From NCBI RefSeq assembly GCF_009936175.1, contig NZ_AP019773.1, positions 620,001-684,000 of the forward strand: a stretch of 64,000 bases of DNA, in the 5' to 3' direction. The notes under the pieces were generated by a model, which saw nothing but the letters and a program-made list of their open reading frames with translations, was not told the origin of the DNA and ran no database searches. Shown here piece after piece: positions 42,878-51,847 of the stretch; position 1 is the first letter of the stretch; each line of letters opens with the position of its first letter. Position numbers and translations under genes: made by a program. Origin of the DNA: Bartonella quintana (GTDB lineage Bacteria; Pseudomonadota; Alphaproteobacteria; Rhizobiales; Rhizobiaceae).

Positions 42878-43959
42878 AAATGAAGTACACCTTTATAAAG
42901 TATTTTTTTAGTTGGATGTTTTGTTAAAATGCCAAGTAAAGTAACAATTTCTCCTTGCATTTCAAGTATTTGTGTAATTGTTTCAACTGCATGTTGCGCT
43001 ACAATAATGACCATGCCAATACCACAATTGAATGTTCGTAACATCTCTGTTTCTTCTATTTTTCCTTGTTTGGCAATCCATGAAAAGACTGGTGGAACAT
43101 GAATGGCAGAAAGATTAATTTCGGCACATAGAGAGGATGGAAGTACGCGTGGAATATTTTCAGGCAAGCCTCCTCCCGTGATATGAGCAAGAGCTTTAAT
43201 TCCTTTGTAAGTTTTTATAATAGGTAAGAGTGATTTTACATAAATGCGTGTTGGTGTGAGAAGTGCTGTACCAAGGTTCATTTGGGGATTAAAAGGGGCA
43301 TAATCGCCCCATTTTAGACCACTTTGTTGGACGATTCGTCTGACGAGAGAAAAGCCGTTGGAATGAATTCCAGATGAGCTAAGACCTAAAATAATATCAC
43401 CTTCTGCAAGATCTTTTGAAGGGAGTAATGCGCTACGTTCGGTAGCTCCTACAGCAAAGCCTGCCAAGTCATAATCTCCCTTGGCGTACATACCAGGCAT
43501 TTCTGCAGTTTCTCCTCCAATAAGAGCTGCACCTGCTTGCTGACATCCTACTGCAATACCAGAAACGATTGCAGCACCCTGTTCAAGGTCAAGTTTTCCA
43601 GTTGCAAAATAATCAAGAAAAAAGAGAGGTTCAGCACCTTGTACGAGTAAATCATTGATGCACATGGCTACCAGATCAATACCAACAGTATCATGGATAC
43701 CGACCTCAATGGCAATTTTTAATTTTGTACCCACACCATCGTTGGCTGCTACGAGGATAGGATCGGTTAAGCCTGCTGCTTTTAAATCAAAAAGGCCGCC
43801 AAAGCCACCAATTTCTACATCTGCTCCTGCTCGTTTTGTTGAGCGTATGAAGGGTTTAATTTTTTCCACCATGGCATTACCCACATCGATGTCTACACCG
43901 GCTTTTGCGTAGGTAAGACCACTGTTGGACTTACAATTTATGAGATCTTGGTTGCTCAT
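42874..43959 (-). CDS. purM: Phosphoribosylformylglycinamidine cyclo-ligase (AIR synthetase)
   Basis: Closes the imidazole ring of FGAM to AIR using ATP. 361 residues. Landmarks: [16 protein letters not shown] at the start, GGFGGLFDL near residue 48, [12 protein letters not shown] near residue 74, [11 protein letters not shown] near residue 148, and [16 protein letters not shown] near residue 195. First gene of a purM-purN operon. It is divergent from perM, with about 110 bp between the open frames, as in other Rhizobiales where purMN, perM and hdaA adjoin. Confidence 0.96.
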   Translation of the reverse strand: MSNQDLINCKSNSGLTYAKAGVDIDVGNAMVEKIKPFIRSTKRAGADVEIGGFGGLFDLKAAGLTDPILVAANDGVGTKLKIAIEVGIHDTVGIDLVAMCINDLLVQGAEPLFFLDYFATGKLDLEQGAAIVSGIAVGCQQAGAALIGGETAEMPGMYAKGDYDLAGFAVGATERSALLPSKDLAEGDIILGLSSSGIHSNGFSLVRRIVQQSGLKWGDYAPFNPQMNLGTALLTPTRIYVKSLLPIIKTYKGIKALAHITGGGLPENIPRVLPSSLCAEINLSAIHVPPVFSWIAKQGKIEETEMLRTFNCGIGMVIIVAQHAVETITQILEMQGEIVTLLGILTKHPTKKILYKGVLHL

Positions 43960-44127
43960 TGGAACCTTCCTTATGGAAAATCAGGTTTTGATATTATGCA
44001 TGCCATGATAGAGTCATCTCTGCAAGAGGTATTGATATTTAGCATTTAAGAAAATAAGCAACTTTGCTTGTTGACCCATGTAAAAGAAGTTTATAATCTT
44101 TGTGAAGAGTTTTTTTTAGGATATTTT

Positions 44128-45339
44128 ATGACTAGGATATCAGATAATCACGATCATTCTACTTTACAGCTTATGAAAAAGAAAGTTCGTGAGAGTGGGT
44201 CTCGTGATAGTTATAAGACTTATGTGCCAGCTTATACTCAAGTACTGTTACCGAATAATATGAAAAAGCAAATTTTTTTCTGGGTTGGTACGCTGGTTTT
44301 TTTCATTCTTTTTATGCTTGTTTTTGGATCAATTTTACTTCCTTTCGTAGCAGGGATTGTGTTGGCTTACTTTCTTAATCCCATTGTCCAATTACTTGAA
44401 AAGTTTGGTATTTGTCGTGTCTTTGGCACTATCCTCATCACTTTGTTTATTATTTTTGTTTTTGTTGCTGCTTTAATTATTTTGATTCCTATTACCAGTT
44501 GGCAAATACAACAATTTGTGAGTAATGGTTTGCCCGTTTATATCAATCGTATTCAAACTTTTTTCGTTGAACATGATTTTGATTGGGTAAGGCGTTATTT
44601 TGGGAGTGATCCAAATGAATTGCATAGTAATATTAAAGGGCTTTTGGGGCAAAGTTCTGATTTTATTACATCTCTCTTAAATTCGCTTTTGAAGTCAGGA
44701 AAATCGATTGTTAATATTGTCAGCCTCTTCGTTGTGGCACCTGTGGTAGCCTTTTACATGTTATTAGATTGGCCGCGTATGGTTACAGCAGTTGATTCGT
44801 TAATACCGCGGGATCATCTTGAAACTGTTCGCAGTATTTTTCATGAAATGGATAGAGCTATCGCTGGTTTTGTTCGTGGGCAAGGAACAGTTTGTTTAAT
44901 ATTGGGGGGTTATTATAGTATTGGCCTGACCATCACGGGGCTCAATTTTGGTCTTTTAATTGGTATGTTTATTGGTCTTATTAGCTTTGTTCCTTACATT
45001 GGTACAATGAGTGGTTTTGTACTCTCTGTTGGTGTTGCATGGGTCCAGTTTTACCCGAATAATTGGGGTTGGATCATTGTGGTTATATTTATCTTTTTAA
45101 TTGGTCAATTTATTGAAGGCTATATTCTTCAGCCGAAACTTGTGGGTTCGTCAGTAGGGTTGCATCCGGTGTGGTTGATGTTTGCACTTTTTGCTTTTTC
45201 TTCACTCTTTGGTTTCACTGGTATGCTTGTTGCTGTTCCTGCAGCGGCGGCTGTTGGTGTTTTGGTTCGTTTTGCTCTTCATACTTATCTTAATTCTCAG
45301 ATGTATTCGCGAAGTGGAAATTCGGAGCCGCTAGAATGA
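44128..45339 (+). CDS. AI-2E family membrane transporter (PerM-like)
   Basis: Polytopic inner-membrane protein (PF01594). The frame opens at TTG 44068; ATG 44128 with TTAGG seven bases upstream is preferred, giving 403 residues. After a charged N-terminal stretch there are about eight hydrophobic segments. LPFVAGIVLAYFLNPIV follows helix 1-2, and the late FVPYIGTMSG and GQFIEGYILQPKLVG are family signatures. Members act as Na+/H+ exchangers or signal exporters; the substrate is unknown. The last codons overlap the hdaA start (ATGA), a conserved coupling. Confidence 0.88.
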   Translation: MTRISDNHDHSTLQLMKKKVRESGSRDSYKTYVPAYTQVLLPNNMKKQIFFWVGTLVFFILFMLVFGSILLPFVAGIVLAYFLNPIVQLLEKFGICRVFGTILITLFIIFVFVAALIILIPITSWQIQQFVSNGLPVYINRIQTFFVEHDFDWVRRYFGSDPNELHSNIKGLLGQSSDFITSLLNSLLKSGKSIVNIVSLFVVAPVVAFYMLLDWPRMVTAVDSLIPRDHLETVRSIFHEMDRAIAGFVRGQGTVCLILGGYYSIGLTITGLNFGLLIGMFIGLISFVPYIGTMSGFVLSVGVAWVQFYPNNWGWIIVVIFIFLIGQFIEGYILQPKLVGSSVGLHPVWLMFALFAFSSLFGFTGMLVAVPAAAAVGVLVRFALHTYLNSQMYSRSGNSEPLE

Positions 45340-46025
45340 ATGAGCGTGAAACGCAATTGCCTTTGGATTTTTCTTATAATCCGGTTTTTCAATTTGATGA
45401 TTTAGTGGTGACGGAAAGCAATCGTATGGCTTTCCAGCTTATTGATCATTGGCCGAATTGGATTTTGCCTATTGCTGTTTTGGTTGGAAAAGAAGGGTCT
45501 GGAAAAACCCACTTTTCTAGCATATGGGCTCAGAAAACTGATGCTTTAAGACTTCATCGCAATGAAATCGATCAAGCTATTGCTATAGGTTCTTCAGGCA
45601 AATCATTTTTAATTGAGGATATTGATGCGGGTGAAATTAGTGAGACGGGACTTTTTCACTTAATAAACAACGTTAAGCAAGCAAACCTTGATACGCGCCA
45701 AGCTACTTTGTTGATAACTGCACGGACAGTACCTTCAGCATGGAATTTAAAGTTAAATGATCTTAAGAGTCGGCTTAATTCGGTTATGTTAGTTAAGATT
45801 CATCAGCCTGATGATGCATTGTTAACAGCTGTCGCTTTTAAACTTTTTTCTGATAGGCAGATTATTGTGCATCCGGATACTGTTTACTATCTTGTAAGCC
45901 GTTGTGAGCGCTCTCTATTTTCGTTGAAGCGTGTTATTGATTCCGTTGATCGGCTGGCATTACAAAGAAAAAGCAAAATAACACGTGCTGTAATTGGTGA
46001 AGTTCTTAACATGCAAATTCAATAA
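45336..46025 (+). CDS. hdaA: DnaA-related regulatory inactivator HdaA
   Basis: Short AAA+ protein homologous to the DnaA ATPase core that, with the sliding clamp, promotes hydrolysis of DnaA-ATP and limits replication starts. 229 residues. The N-terminus has TQLPLDF, matching the clamp-binding motif QL(P)LDF expected for Hda. The Walker A is VGKEGSGKTHF near residue 51; the Walker B region is SFLIEDIDAG. The C-terminal lid keeps LFSLKRVIDSVDRLAL (sensor-2 arginine). It lacks the DnaA DNA-binding domain. Translationally coupled to the perM-type gene. Confidence 0.92.
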   Translation: MNERETQLPLDFSYNPVFQFDDLVVTESNRMAFQLIDHWPNWILPIAVLVGKEGSGKTHFSSIWAQKTDALRLHRNEIDQAIAIGSSGKSFLIEDIDAGEISETGLFHLINNVKQANLDTRQATLLITARTVPSAWNLKLNDLKSRLNSVMLVKIHQPDDALLTAVAFKLFSDRQIIVHPDTVYYLVSRCERSLFSLKRVIDSVDRLALQRKSKITRAVIGEVLNMQIQ

Positions 46026-46859
46026 AAATTGTTTTTAGCATCGTTAAAATTTTTCAATAGGAAGCACTTGTGTTCTCTCATCATTTCAGTGTGCGGATAG
46101 AAATGTCGTTATTTAAGTTTTCTGTTTTTACGATACATCGTGAGAATAGATAAAACGGGATGTTTTCATTTGATTTTTTTCTTACGTGATAGCACTTTTC
46201 CTTTTTTAATAGATTTATTTTTAGCATTGTCATTGTACATTATTCGAATGGCGGTGCGCTTTAATTTATGACATTGTGCTCTTTGTTATAGCTTGCATAA
46301 GCTCTTCAAGTACTTCAAAACGATTCGAGTGAGGAGGAGCTCTCTTTATTTTATAACGAAACTTTTATGATTTGAGTGTAAAGACGTTTGTTTTTTATGC
46401 ATTGGTATTGTAGGAGAGCATGGAATTTTTTTAAATAAGAGTGATTGGGAGGAAGGAGAAGCGGGTGGTAATCAGTCTTTCTTCTATGATGCGTGTTGGA
46501 TTTTTAGTAAAGTGAGGATGTTGCAGCTTTATGCTATTTAAAAATTTTTTGTGGTACTTAAGTCATTTTTGTTGTTGAGATTATATCTGTTAGATGTTGC
46601 TGATTTCATTAATGCTCTTTCGAAGTAATATGGACAATTGCGGGCTATGTAAAAAGTTATTGGTTTGTTTAGGTGAATTGGATTTGTTCCTTTATGAGTA
46701 TCATTTTTGTTATTTCTGTCAATAAGGTATTATTTAGCAAAAAAAATTTTAAAAAGCTCTTTACTTGTAAAGAAATGCAACAAAATTTTAAAAAAATGTG
46801 TTTTTCTCTTGCACTTCTGTTATGAAAATTTTAGGGAATGTACATCAGATGAGTGTATG
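46026..46859. other. 834-bp gap between hdaA and tRNA-Pro
   Basis: No intact gene. On the minus strand a short open piece near 46265-46340 reads like coding sequence (APPHSNRFEVLEELMQAITK) but stops on both sides, so it may be a relic. The rest is AT rich. It should contain the tRNA-Pro promoter, which I cannot place with confidence. Confidence 0.4.
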
Positions 46860-46936
46860 CGGAGCGTAGCGCAGCCTGGTAGCGCACCTGATTTGGGATC
46901 AGGGGGTCGTAGGTTCGAATCCTATCGCTCCGACCA
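46860..46936 (+). tRNA. tRNA-Pro (anticodon TGG)
   Basis: 77 nt with encoded CCA. Acceptor CGGAGCG pairs with CGCTCCG; anticodon stem CCTGA/TCAGG holds loop TTTGGGA, giving TGG; T arm GTAGG-TTCGAAT-CCTAT. No intron or mismatch is visible. Confidence 0.97.
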
Positions 46937-47024
46937 TGTTTGATTGGATATAAAAGGTAGCCCAATTGGGTGCGTATGGTGGAAATTATCATTCAAGCGT
47001 TGTGTAATCTGAAGGAAAAGAACC

Positions 47025-47330
47025 ATGATCGCACGTATTTATAGTCCTGCGAAGACAGCTATGCAGTCAGGTAGGGGCAATACTGGTTTTTGGATTCTGC
47101 AGTATGAGCCAATACAAGCGAAAATGCTTGAGCCTCTTATGGGGTATACGGCGACATCTGATATGAATAACCAGGTAAGGATCCGATTTAATAGAAAAGA
47201 AGAGGCAATTGCTTTTGCACGCAAGAATGCTATTCCTTATCGTGTAGAAAAAACACATAGGCCGATTCGGCGTGCTGTTTCTTATTCTGATAATTTTCGC
47301 AGTGATAGGCAGCAATCTTGGACTCATTGA
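47025..47330 (+). CDS. NDUFS4-type accessory subunit of respiratory complex I
   Basis: ETC complex I conserved-region protein (PF04800), homologous to the 18-kDa mitochondrial subunit NDUFS4. 101 residues. Family features: an N-terminal ARIYSPAKTAMQSG, then WILQYEPIQAKMLEPLMGYTATSDM (in part), RIRFNRKEEAIAFARKNAIPY, and a basic tail. Alphaproteobacteria keep this subunit at the peripheral arm of NADH:ubiquinone oxidoreductase. It is flanked by tRNA-Pro and tRNA-Arg with no other nuo gene near. ATG is preceded by AAGGAAAAG. Confidence 0.92.
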   Translation: MIARIYSPAKTAMQSGRGNTGFWILQYEPIQAKMLEPLMGYTATSDMNNQVRIRFNRKEEAIAFARKNAIPYRVEKTHRPIRRAVSYSDNFRSDRQQSWTH

Positions 47331-47368
47331 GTTAAGAATGCTATTTTGAATTGAGAAAATAGTCAGCT

Positions 47369-47445
<77 letters not shown>

Positions 47446-47545
47446 TGTTTAAGTAGGAGATAAATAGGTTATAAAAGTACAGAGATTTTTATTCTATTGA
47501 TTCTTTTAACTTATTTTTTTCTGTTCCGAACCTTTTTGTAGCTTT

Positions 47546-47863
47546 TTGATTGTTTTGATTGCAAGTCGTTTTCTAGAGGCTGTTGATATAAAGCACCATT
47601 TTGCCAGCACGCAGCTACATTCCTTGAGAGCGCATGATCATAGTCTTGGTAGTGTTGATCCGGTACGCAGTTCTTCTAGGATCAGGCGGGATGCCTCTTC
47701 CTTTGACCACTTGCAGAGGAGAAAGAGGAGTTATAGTGTTGATTATGAGATCATTGATGAGGAATGTCTTGGCTTGACAGAGGATGCATTGGACAGATGC
47801 AATAATGCGTTTGATAACATAATGCAAACTCGCGGAGCAGAAGATCCCTATCAGGCGGATTAA
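47546..47863 (+). pseudogene. Unrecognised open frame, probably a truncated gene
   Basis: 105 codons open from a TTG. There is no in-frame ATG before the last ten residues and no good ribosome site. The protein is polar and its C-terminal half (SVDYEIIDEECLGLTEDALDRC, in part) looks like real coding sequence, ending ...DPYQAD. It lies 100 bp after tRNA-Arg at the head of a decayed region that includes a phage tail-like relic, so it may be the remaining 3' part of a phage gene. A small real gene cannot be excluded. Confidence 0.4.
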
Positions 47864-48412
47864 AAGTGTGGTTAGCACAGGTTCACGGGGGCACTGTTTT
47901 TCTTCTTATTTGTAGGAGATGATGATTCTGGTTGTTTTGTTCAAGAGGCACACCTCTCCCTTCCTTTTTTCATCAAGTATGCGAATAAGTTTCTTATCTA
48001 TTATGTTTCTAAATAACCAGGATTCCCCTGTAGCGACGATAGAACAAGCAGTCATAAAATAAGATCATGACGGAAGCTTTTGGTAGGGTTGAAACGCATC
48101 CGATTAATATGAGTGTTGTTTTTGCAATCAACACATGAGGGTGAGAATGGTGTCGAAACCATTCACTATATTAAGAAATCAGTGATTCTTCACAAATTCG
48201 ATAATTCTGTCTTCAAGCGAGCACATGGCCCATGCCCCGCTTAACGGGCTGGTTGATTTTATTGAGGGGTGTTTTAAAGTCAGAGTTTTGAAGGCTTCAT
48301 ACAAGGTTTAGAAGAGCACTTACGAGCATTAATAAGCAACGAAATTGAAGAATAAAAGAGTGTTCATGTTCATGGTAATCATTGAGTTAAAATGATGTAA
48401 GGAAAAAAGACA
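47864..48412. other. Decayed sequence with short coding-like pieces
   Basis: About 550 bp of gene relics. Short plus-strand pieces look coding: MTEAFGRVETHPINMSVVFAINT from 48067 and EGFIQGLEEHLRALISNEIEE ending in TAA at about 48352, in different frames and separated by stops. They may belong to one dead gene directly upstream of the coiled-coil relic. I do not recognise the family. Confidence 0.45.
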
Positions 48413-49680
48413 ATGGAGATATTACCGTATCATAAGCATGAATATCAGATACCAGCAGTGACAAAAGAGGAGATCATAGAGGAAAGTTCCATGGATACGG
48501 TTGTCGTTCCTAAGTTGTTAGGGACAGCGTCGCTCTATCCATATGAAGTTTTTGCGACAGTGGACAGGGAGCACAGGCAAAGCAAGCTTCAGAACCGGCA
48601 AATGAAGTCGCTGATGGAGAGAAGCAAACAGCAGATCAAGTCAAAGGTGTCTCGGAGCAGGCAAAAGCAGTTGCAGATGCAGCCAAGGGGATTGCCTAAG
48701 CAGCGAAAAGTGCTCCTCAGATACAGTTACAACCAGGTCTGTAGAAGCAGTGACATTAGCTGTGTCAGCGACATCAGCAGCGAATGAAGCAAAGACGGTA
48801 GCAGATTAGGCCTCAACAGAGGCAGGAAGTGCAAAGGCAACAGCGGAAGAAGCAAAGAAGGTTGCGGAGACAACAGCTATGACAGTAGCCAATGAAGCGA
48901 AGCAAACAGCAAGTACAGTTGTTGGCGAGGCTACTCGTGCGAAGAAAACGGTATTGAGATCATTAGCGACGGCAATGGAAGCGAAGAAAACAGTAGAATA
49001 GGCAGTGAGTGTGGATAAACAAACAGTAAATGCAAGTGATGAAGCAGCCAAGAATTTAGCCGAAGAAGCTAAGAGTAAAGCAGAAGCAGTAAAAAGAAGA
49101 TTAGCAAAAGTAGCCAAAAGCGCTTGCGATGCTTTGAAACAAGCAGCAAGTGGTACGAAATCGACAGTGAAAGAGGTGAAGAAAGTTGCAGAAGGAGTAC
49201 AGAAAAAGGCAGAAAAGGTAGAGACAGTAACAGCAGAAGTTTTATGGGCAGAGAAAAAGTCAAAAGAGATAGCAGGTTTTGCCAAACATGACGCCGAACA
49301 AGACAAGCCCTGAAGAAGGCTCAAACTTCGGAGAATTTAGCTTATAAAGCCAAGGACGAAGTTAATAAAGCAAAGAAAGGAGGGAATAATGCAAAGCTCA
49401 GAGCCGAATCGGCGTAACGTGTGGCTGAAAAGACCAAAGAGAAAACAGGGAGAGGACACAAAGTGGTTTAAGCGAAGCCAGGCAAATTTCCCAAGAAGGA
49501 AAAGATAAATCCTGGTTAGCAGAAGTAAGAGTAACTTCGGCTAAGACAACAGCAGAAAAGGCATAAAACGTTGTGTATGGTGCGTCTAATAAAGCTTCTG
49601 ATACGATGACGAAGGCAGATGATGCCAAAAGCAGTGCAGAGTAGGCAAGAACGATAGCCAATGAAGCCAAAAAGAAGTAA
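48413..49680 (+). pseudogene. Dead gene for a long Ala/Lys/Glu coiled-coil protein with a phage tail-fibre-like N-terminus
   Basis: The ATG at 48413 opens a segment containing VTKEEIIEESSMDTVVVPKLLGTA, close in form to phage tail-fibre pieces of the type A-T-x-x-E-x-x-x-G-T-x-x-x-x-V-V-T-P-x-x-L. The frame then shifts before 48577, where AKQASEPANEVADGEKQTADQV begins (in part), stops at 48697, and shifts again before 48738. From there to 49313 one frame carries an almost pure coiled coil rich in Ala, Lys, Glu and Thr, interrupted only by TAG at 48807 and 48999. More pieces in other frames reach about 49680. The motif ANEAK recurs three times and periods near 11 resemble LEA-type repeats. Confidence 0.75.
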
Positions 49681-50404
49681 TCAAAAGAAAGATTCTCACA
49701 GAAACAGAAAAACAGCTGTACAATACAAAACATTTTATTCTACATACTATAAAGATATTTTTCTCTAGCGTGCTGTCGAGGATTGTCATAATATTTACTT
49801 TATTCAAGTTAGAAAATTTTCGATGAGTTCCACATCCTGTAGAAATAAACTTTACAAAGGGAAATAATTCTTTTTCTTATGTTCTTGTAAAGAATAATAA
49901 ATCAGGAAAACCAAAATTTAAAAAGCGATTTATTATATATCTTCTCTTTATCGAGGAGAACAGCTGTCGGAAGATTTTATTACTTTTATTCATCCAAAAC
50001 GTGCTTTTTTGGTGAAAAAGTCATTTTGTCGGCGTATATTTTTTGATGCTGACGATATAAATTGTGAAATCTCAAAGGAAACTTAATCTGTAGTGAAGAA
50101 AATCAATACAATAATTATGGAACATTTGAATTGTCTTTTGTTTATGAATTTAAAAAAGCATCTGTATTAAAGAAGTATATACATCAATAACAGGTAAGTA
50201 CAAAAAATGATACCGTTATGATATGGATAAGGGAGCGCCTTACTGAGATCTACTATGATGATTTTATATTTGATGTCTGTGCAAAAATAGATTTTTTTAA
50301 AATAACCATCATGGATATGCTACCTTATTACAGGATGCACTTTTAACCTCAAAGATAAATCTCCAATAGCAGAAAATCTTTAATAATCTGCTTATAGGGG
50401 GTAT
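49681..50404. other. Decayed sequence between two dead genes
   Basis: About 720 bp, AT rich, with stops in all frames. Short coding-like pieces such as DFITFIHPKRAFLVKKSFCRRIFFDADDINCEI (in part) near 49970-50085 may be the lost N-terminal half of the ATPase gene that follows, but no Walker A motif is recognisable. No intact gene. Confidence 0.4.
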
Positions 50405-51063
50405 ATGAATGATAAAAGTATAAAGAATAGAGAAGAAAATCTTGGTATTATTTTTCAGGAAGATATTAATGATGCTTTTAAGCAGCGTATAGGATAGATC
50501 AATGGTTATTTGAAGTCCGTGGTGAAGGAAGGTTGGGTGGATATTACTGAAGAGGGAAATCTGTTTGATGATTATATAATGGAAAAATCCCATGATGATC
50601 ACGATAGTAATAGTGGTTTTTTAGATTGTTGTTTACAAATTAAAGCAAAAAGCCTCTTTAGTTTTGTTTGCATGAGAGAAGTAAAGGGTTTTATTGGTTT
50701 TTTGTTTTAAAGTCCTTACAGAAGTTCGCAAACATAGAAGCAAAATGGAAGAGTTTTTTATTGGATGAACCAGCAAGTAATTTACATATTCATCCATAGG
50801 AAAAGATATTAAGTTCTTTACAAACTTTATCGAAAATAAAAGATAATGAAGCCATTTATTCGACATATTCTCCTTACCTTATTAACGACGATAATTTGAA
50901 TAATTTGTTTGTACGTAATGAGGCAAATGATTTTGAAACACATCGAATTGTCTGTGGAAGGTTTCTGGAATTAACTACATCTGCCGGAGAAATTGTGAGG
51001 GCTGTTGAACCTGTTGTTCAACAAGCATGGATTAGTTGCATAAAAGAGAAAGGATCTAGCTAG
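50405..51063 (+). pseudogene. Dead gene for an OLD/AAA-type ABC ATPase
   Basis: Only the C-terminal half can be read. From ATG 50405 the frame passes a TAG and runs to CMREVKGF near 50690. There a frameshift gives GFYWFFVLKSLQKFANIEAKWK and then the Walker B FLLDEPASNLHIHP, a TAG, and AIYSTYSPYLINDDNLNNLF (the switch-like SThSPyLI region). It ends at TAG 51061-51063. This order (R-S-K-G-F-x-W-F-F, L-L-D-E-P-x-x-x-L-H, S-T-H-S-P) is characteristic of AAA_15/AAA_21 and OLD-family ATPases, many of which belong to anti-phage modules. At least two stops and one frameshift make it non-functional. Confidence 0.75.
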
Positions 51064-51067
51064 GATT

Positions 51068-51151
51068 ATGGATAAATTTAATGGAGTTGCTGCCAATGCA
51101 AAAAAACTAAATCACATTGCTGATGGCGTGAAAAATATTATGGGTGGATAG
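51068..51151 (+). pseudogene. 27-codon open frame behind the dead ATPase
   Basis: ATG five bases after the ATPase stop opens a short frame (MDKFNGVAANAKKLNHIADG, in part) ending in TAG. Its close coupling suggests it is the start of the second gene of a former two-gene unit. The sequence up to about 51410 has coding-like pieces in other frames but I cannot name the family. Confidence 0.4.
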
Positions 51152-51847
51152 TTTGCTCAGTTTATGCCGGTAAAGCTACGCTTTCGGAGTTCTGTTTAAA
51201 TCTTATATCATTTAATAAAATCTTATGCAAAGTTCGCATTGATCGTACTGGACGTTTTCTAGACTTTGGTGTGTTGATAACGTTTTTATTTTCTGTAGAG
51301 ATTGGTAAGAGATCTGTACCCGTTGGCACGGAAGAGAAGATCTTTGAAATACGCTTTAGATCAAAAGATGGCAGCACGATTGAGAAGAGGAGCAAATGTT
51401 TGTCGTAAAGTTTTTAAATAAAATTTTTTGTTCTTTATAGTCGCGAAACTGTTGGCATGCTTAATTAGAACTTTGCATAGTTTTTCACAACAGGATTTAC
51501 TAGACTTAAAAAAGTTGATAGAGAGAGTTAGCGGTTAAAGAGTTCGTCAAGGGAGCCATGATTCGCTTTTGTATAATCACGGTTTCTTTTGAGAGCGCTG
51601 TAATGCATTCACTAAAGGTAGTTTTACAGGTGGTTTTATTTTCTGTTATTTTGAATAACTACTTGAAAAATAAAGGAAAATGTGTACCTAGTGGTGCACT
51701 CTATCCGCGTTAAAGGAGTTCTTTAAGTACTACGGATTTCTTAAGTGTTTGGAATTCCGCTTCATAGTGATTTGACAATCAGGTGTTGGGATATAATGAT
51801 TATTAGAGTGGGGTTATCCCCCTCCTTAGAAAAATGAAGGTTGTTTA
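51152..51847. other. Decayed sequence and tig upstream region
   Basis: About 700 bp between the last relic and tig. A minus-strand frame at 51162-51395 and a plus-strand frame over the same bases both lack family features. Shortly before tig, TTGACA at 51772 and TATAAT at 51792 stand only 14 bp apart, too close for a normal promoter. GGGGTTATCCCC at about 51810-51821 can form a 4-bp hairpin. Confidence 0.4.

Noticed and set aside
46707..46943. 78-codon plus-strand frame ending in RSVAQPGSAPDLGSGGRRFESYR
   Set aside because: The C-terminal part is a translated tRNA-Pro gene, a common false annotation.
47876..47884. Nine bases identical to part of the tRNA-Arg T arm (CACAGGTTC), a possible attR
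   Set aside because: Too short and it does not continue into the tRNA 3' end; expected by chance.
48806..49324. Open frame of 172 codons on the minus strand, rich in Ala, Ser, Phe and Leu
   Set aside because: It is the antisense of the plus-strand coiled-coil relic. The antisense of Ala/Lys/Glu codons gives long open frames, and the product has no family features.
51772..51797. TTGACA and TATAAT before tig as a sigma-70 promoter
   Set aside because: The spacing is 14 bp instead of 16-18, so the pair is not convincing.
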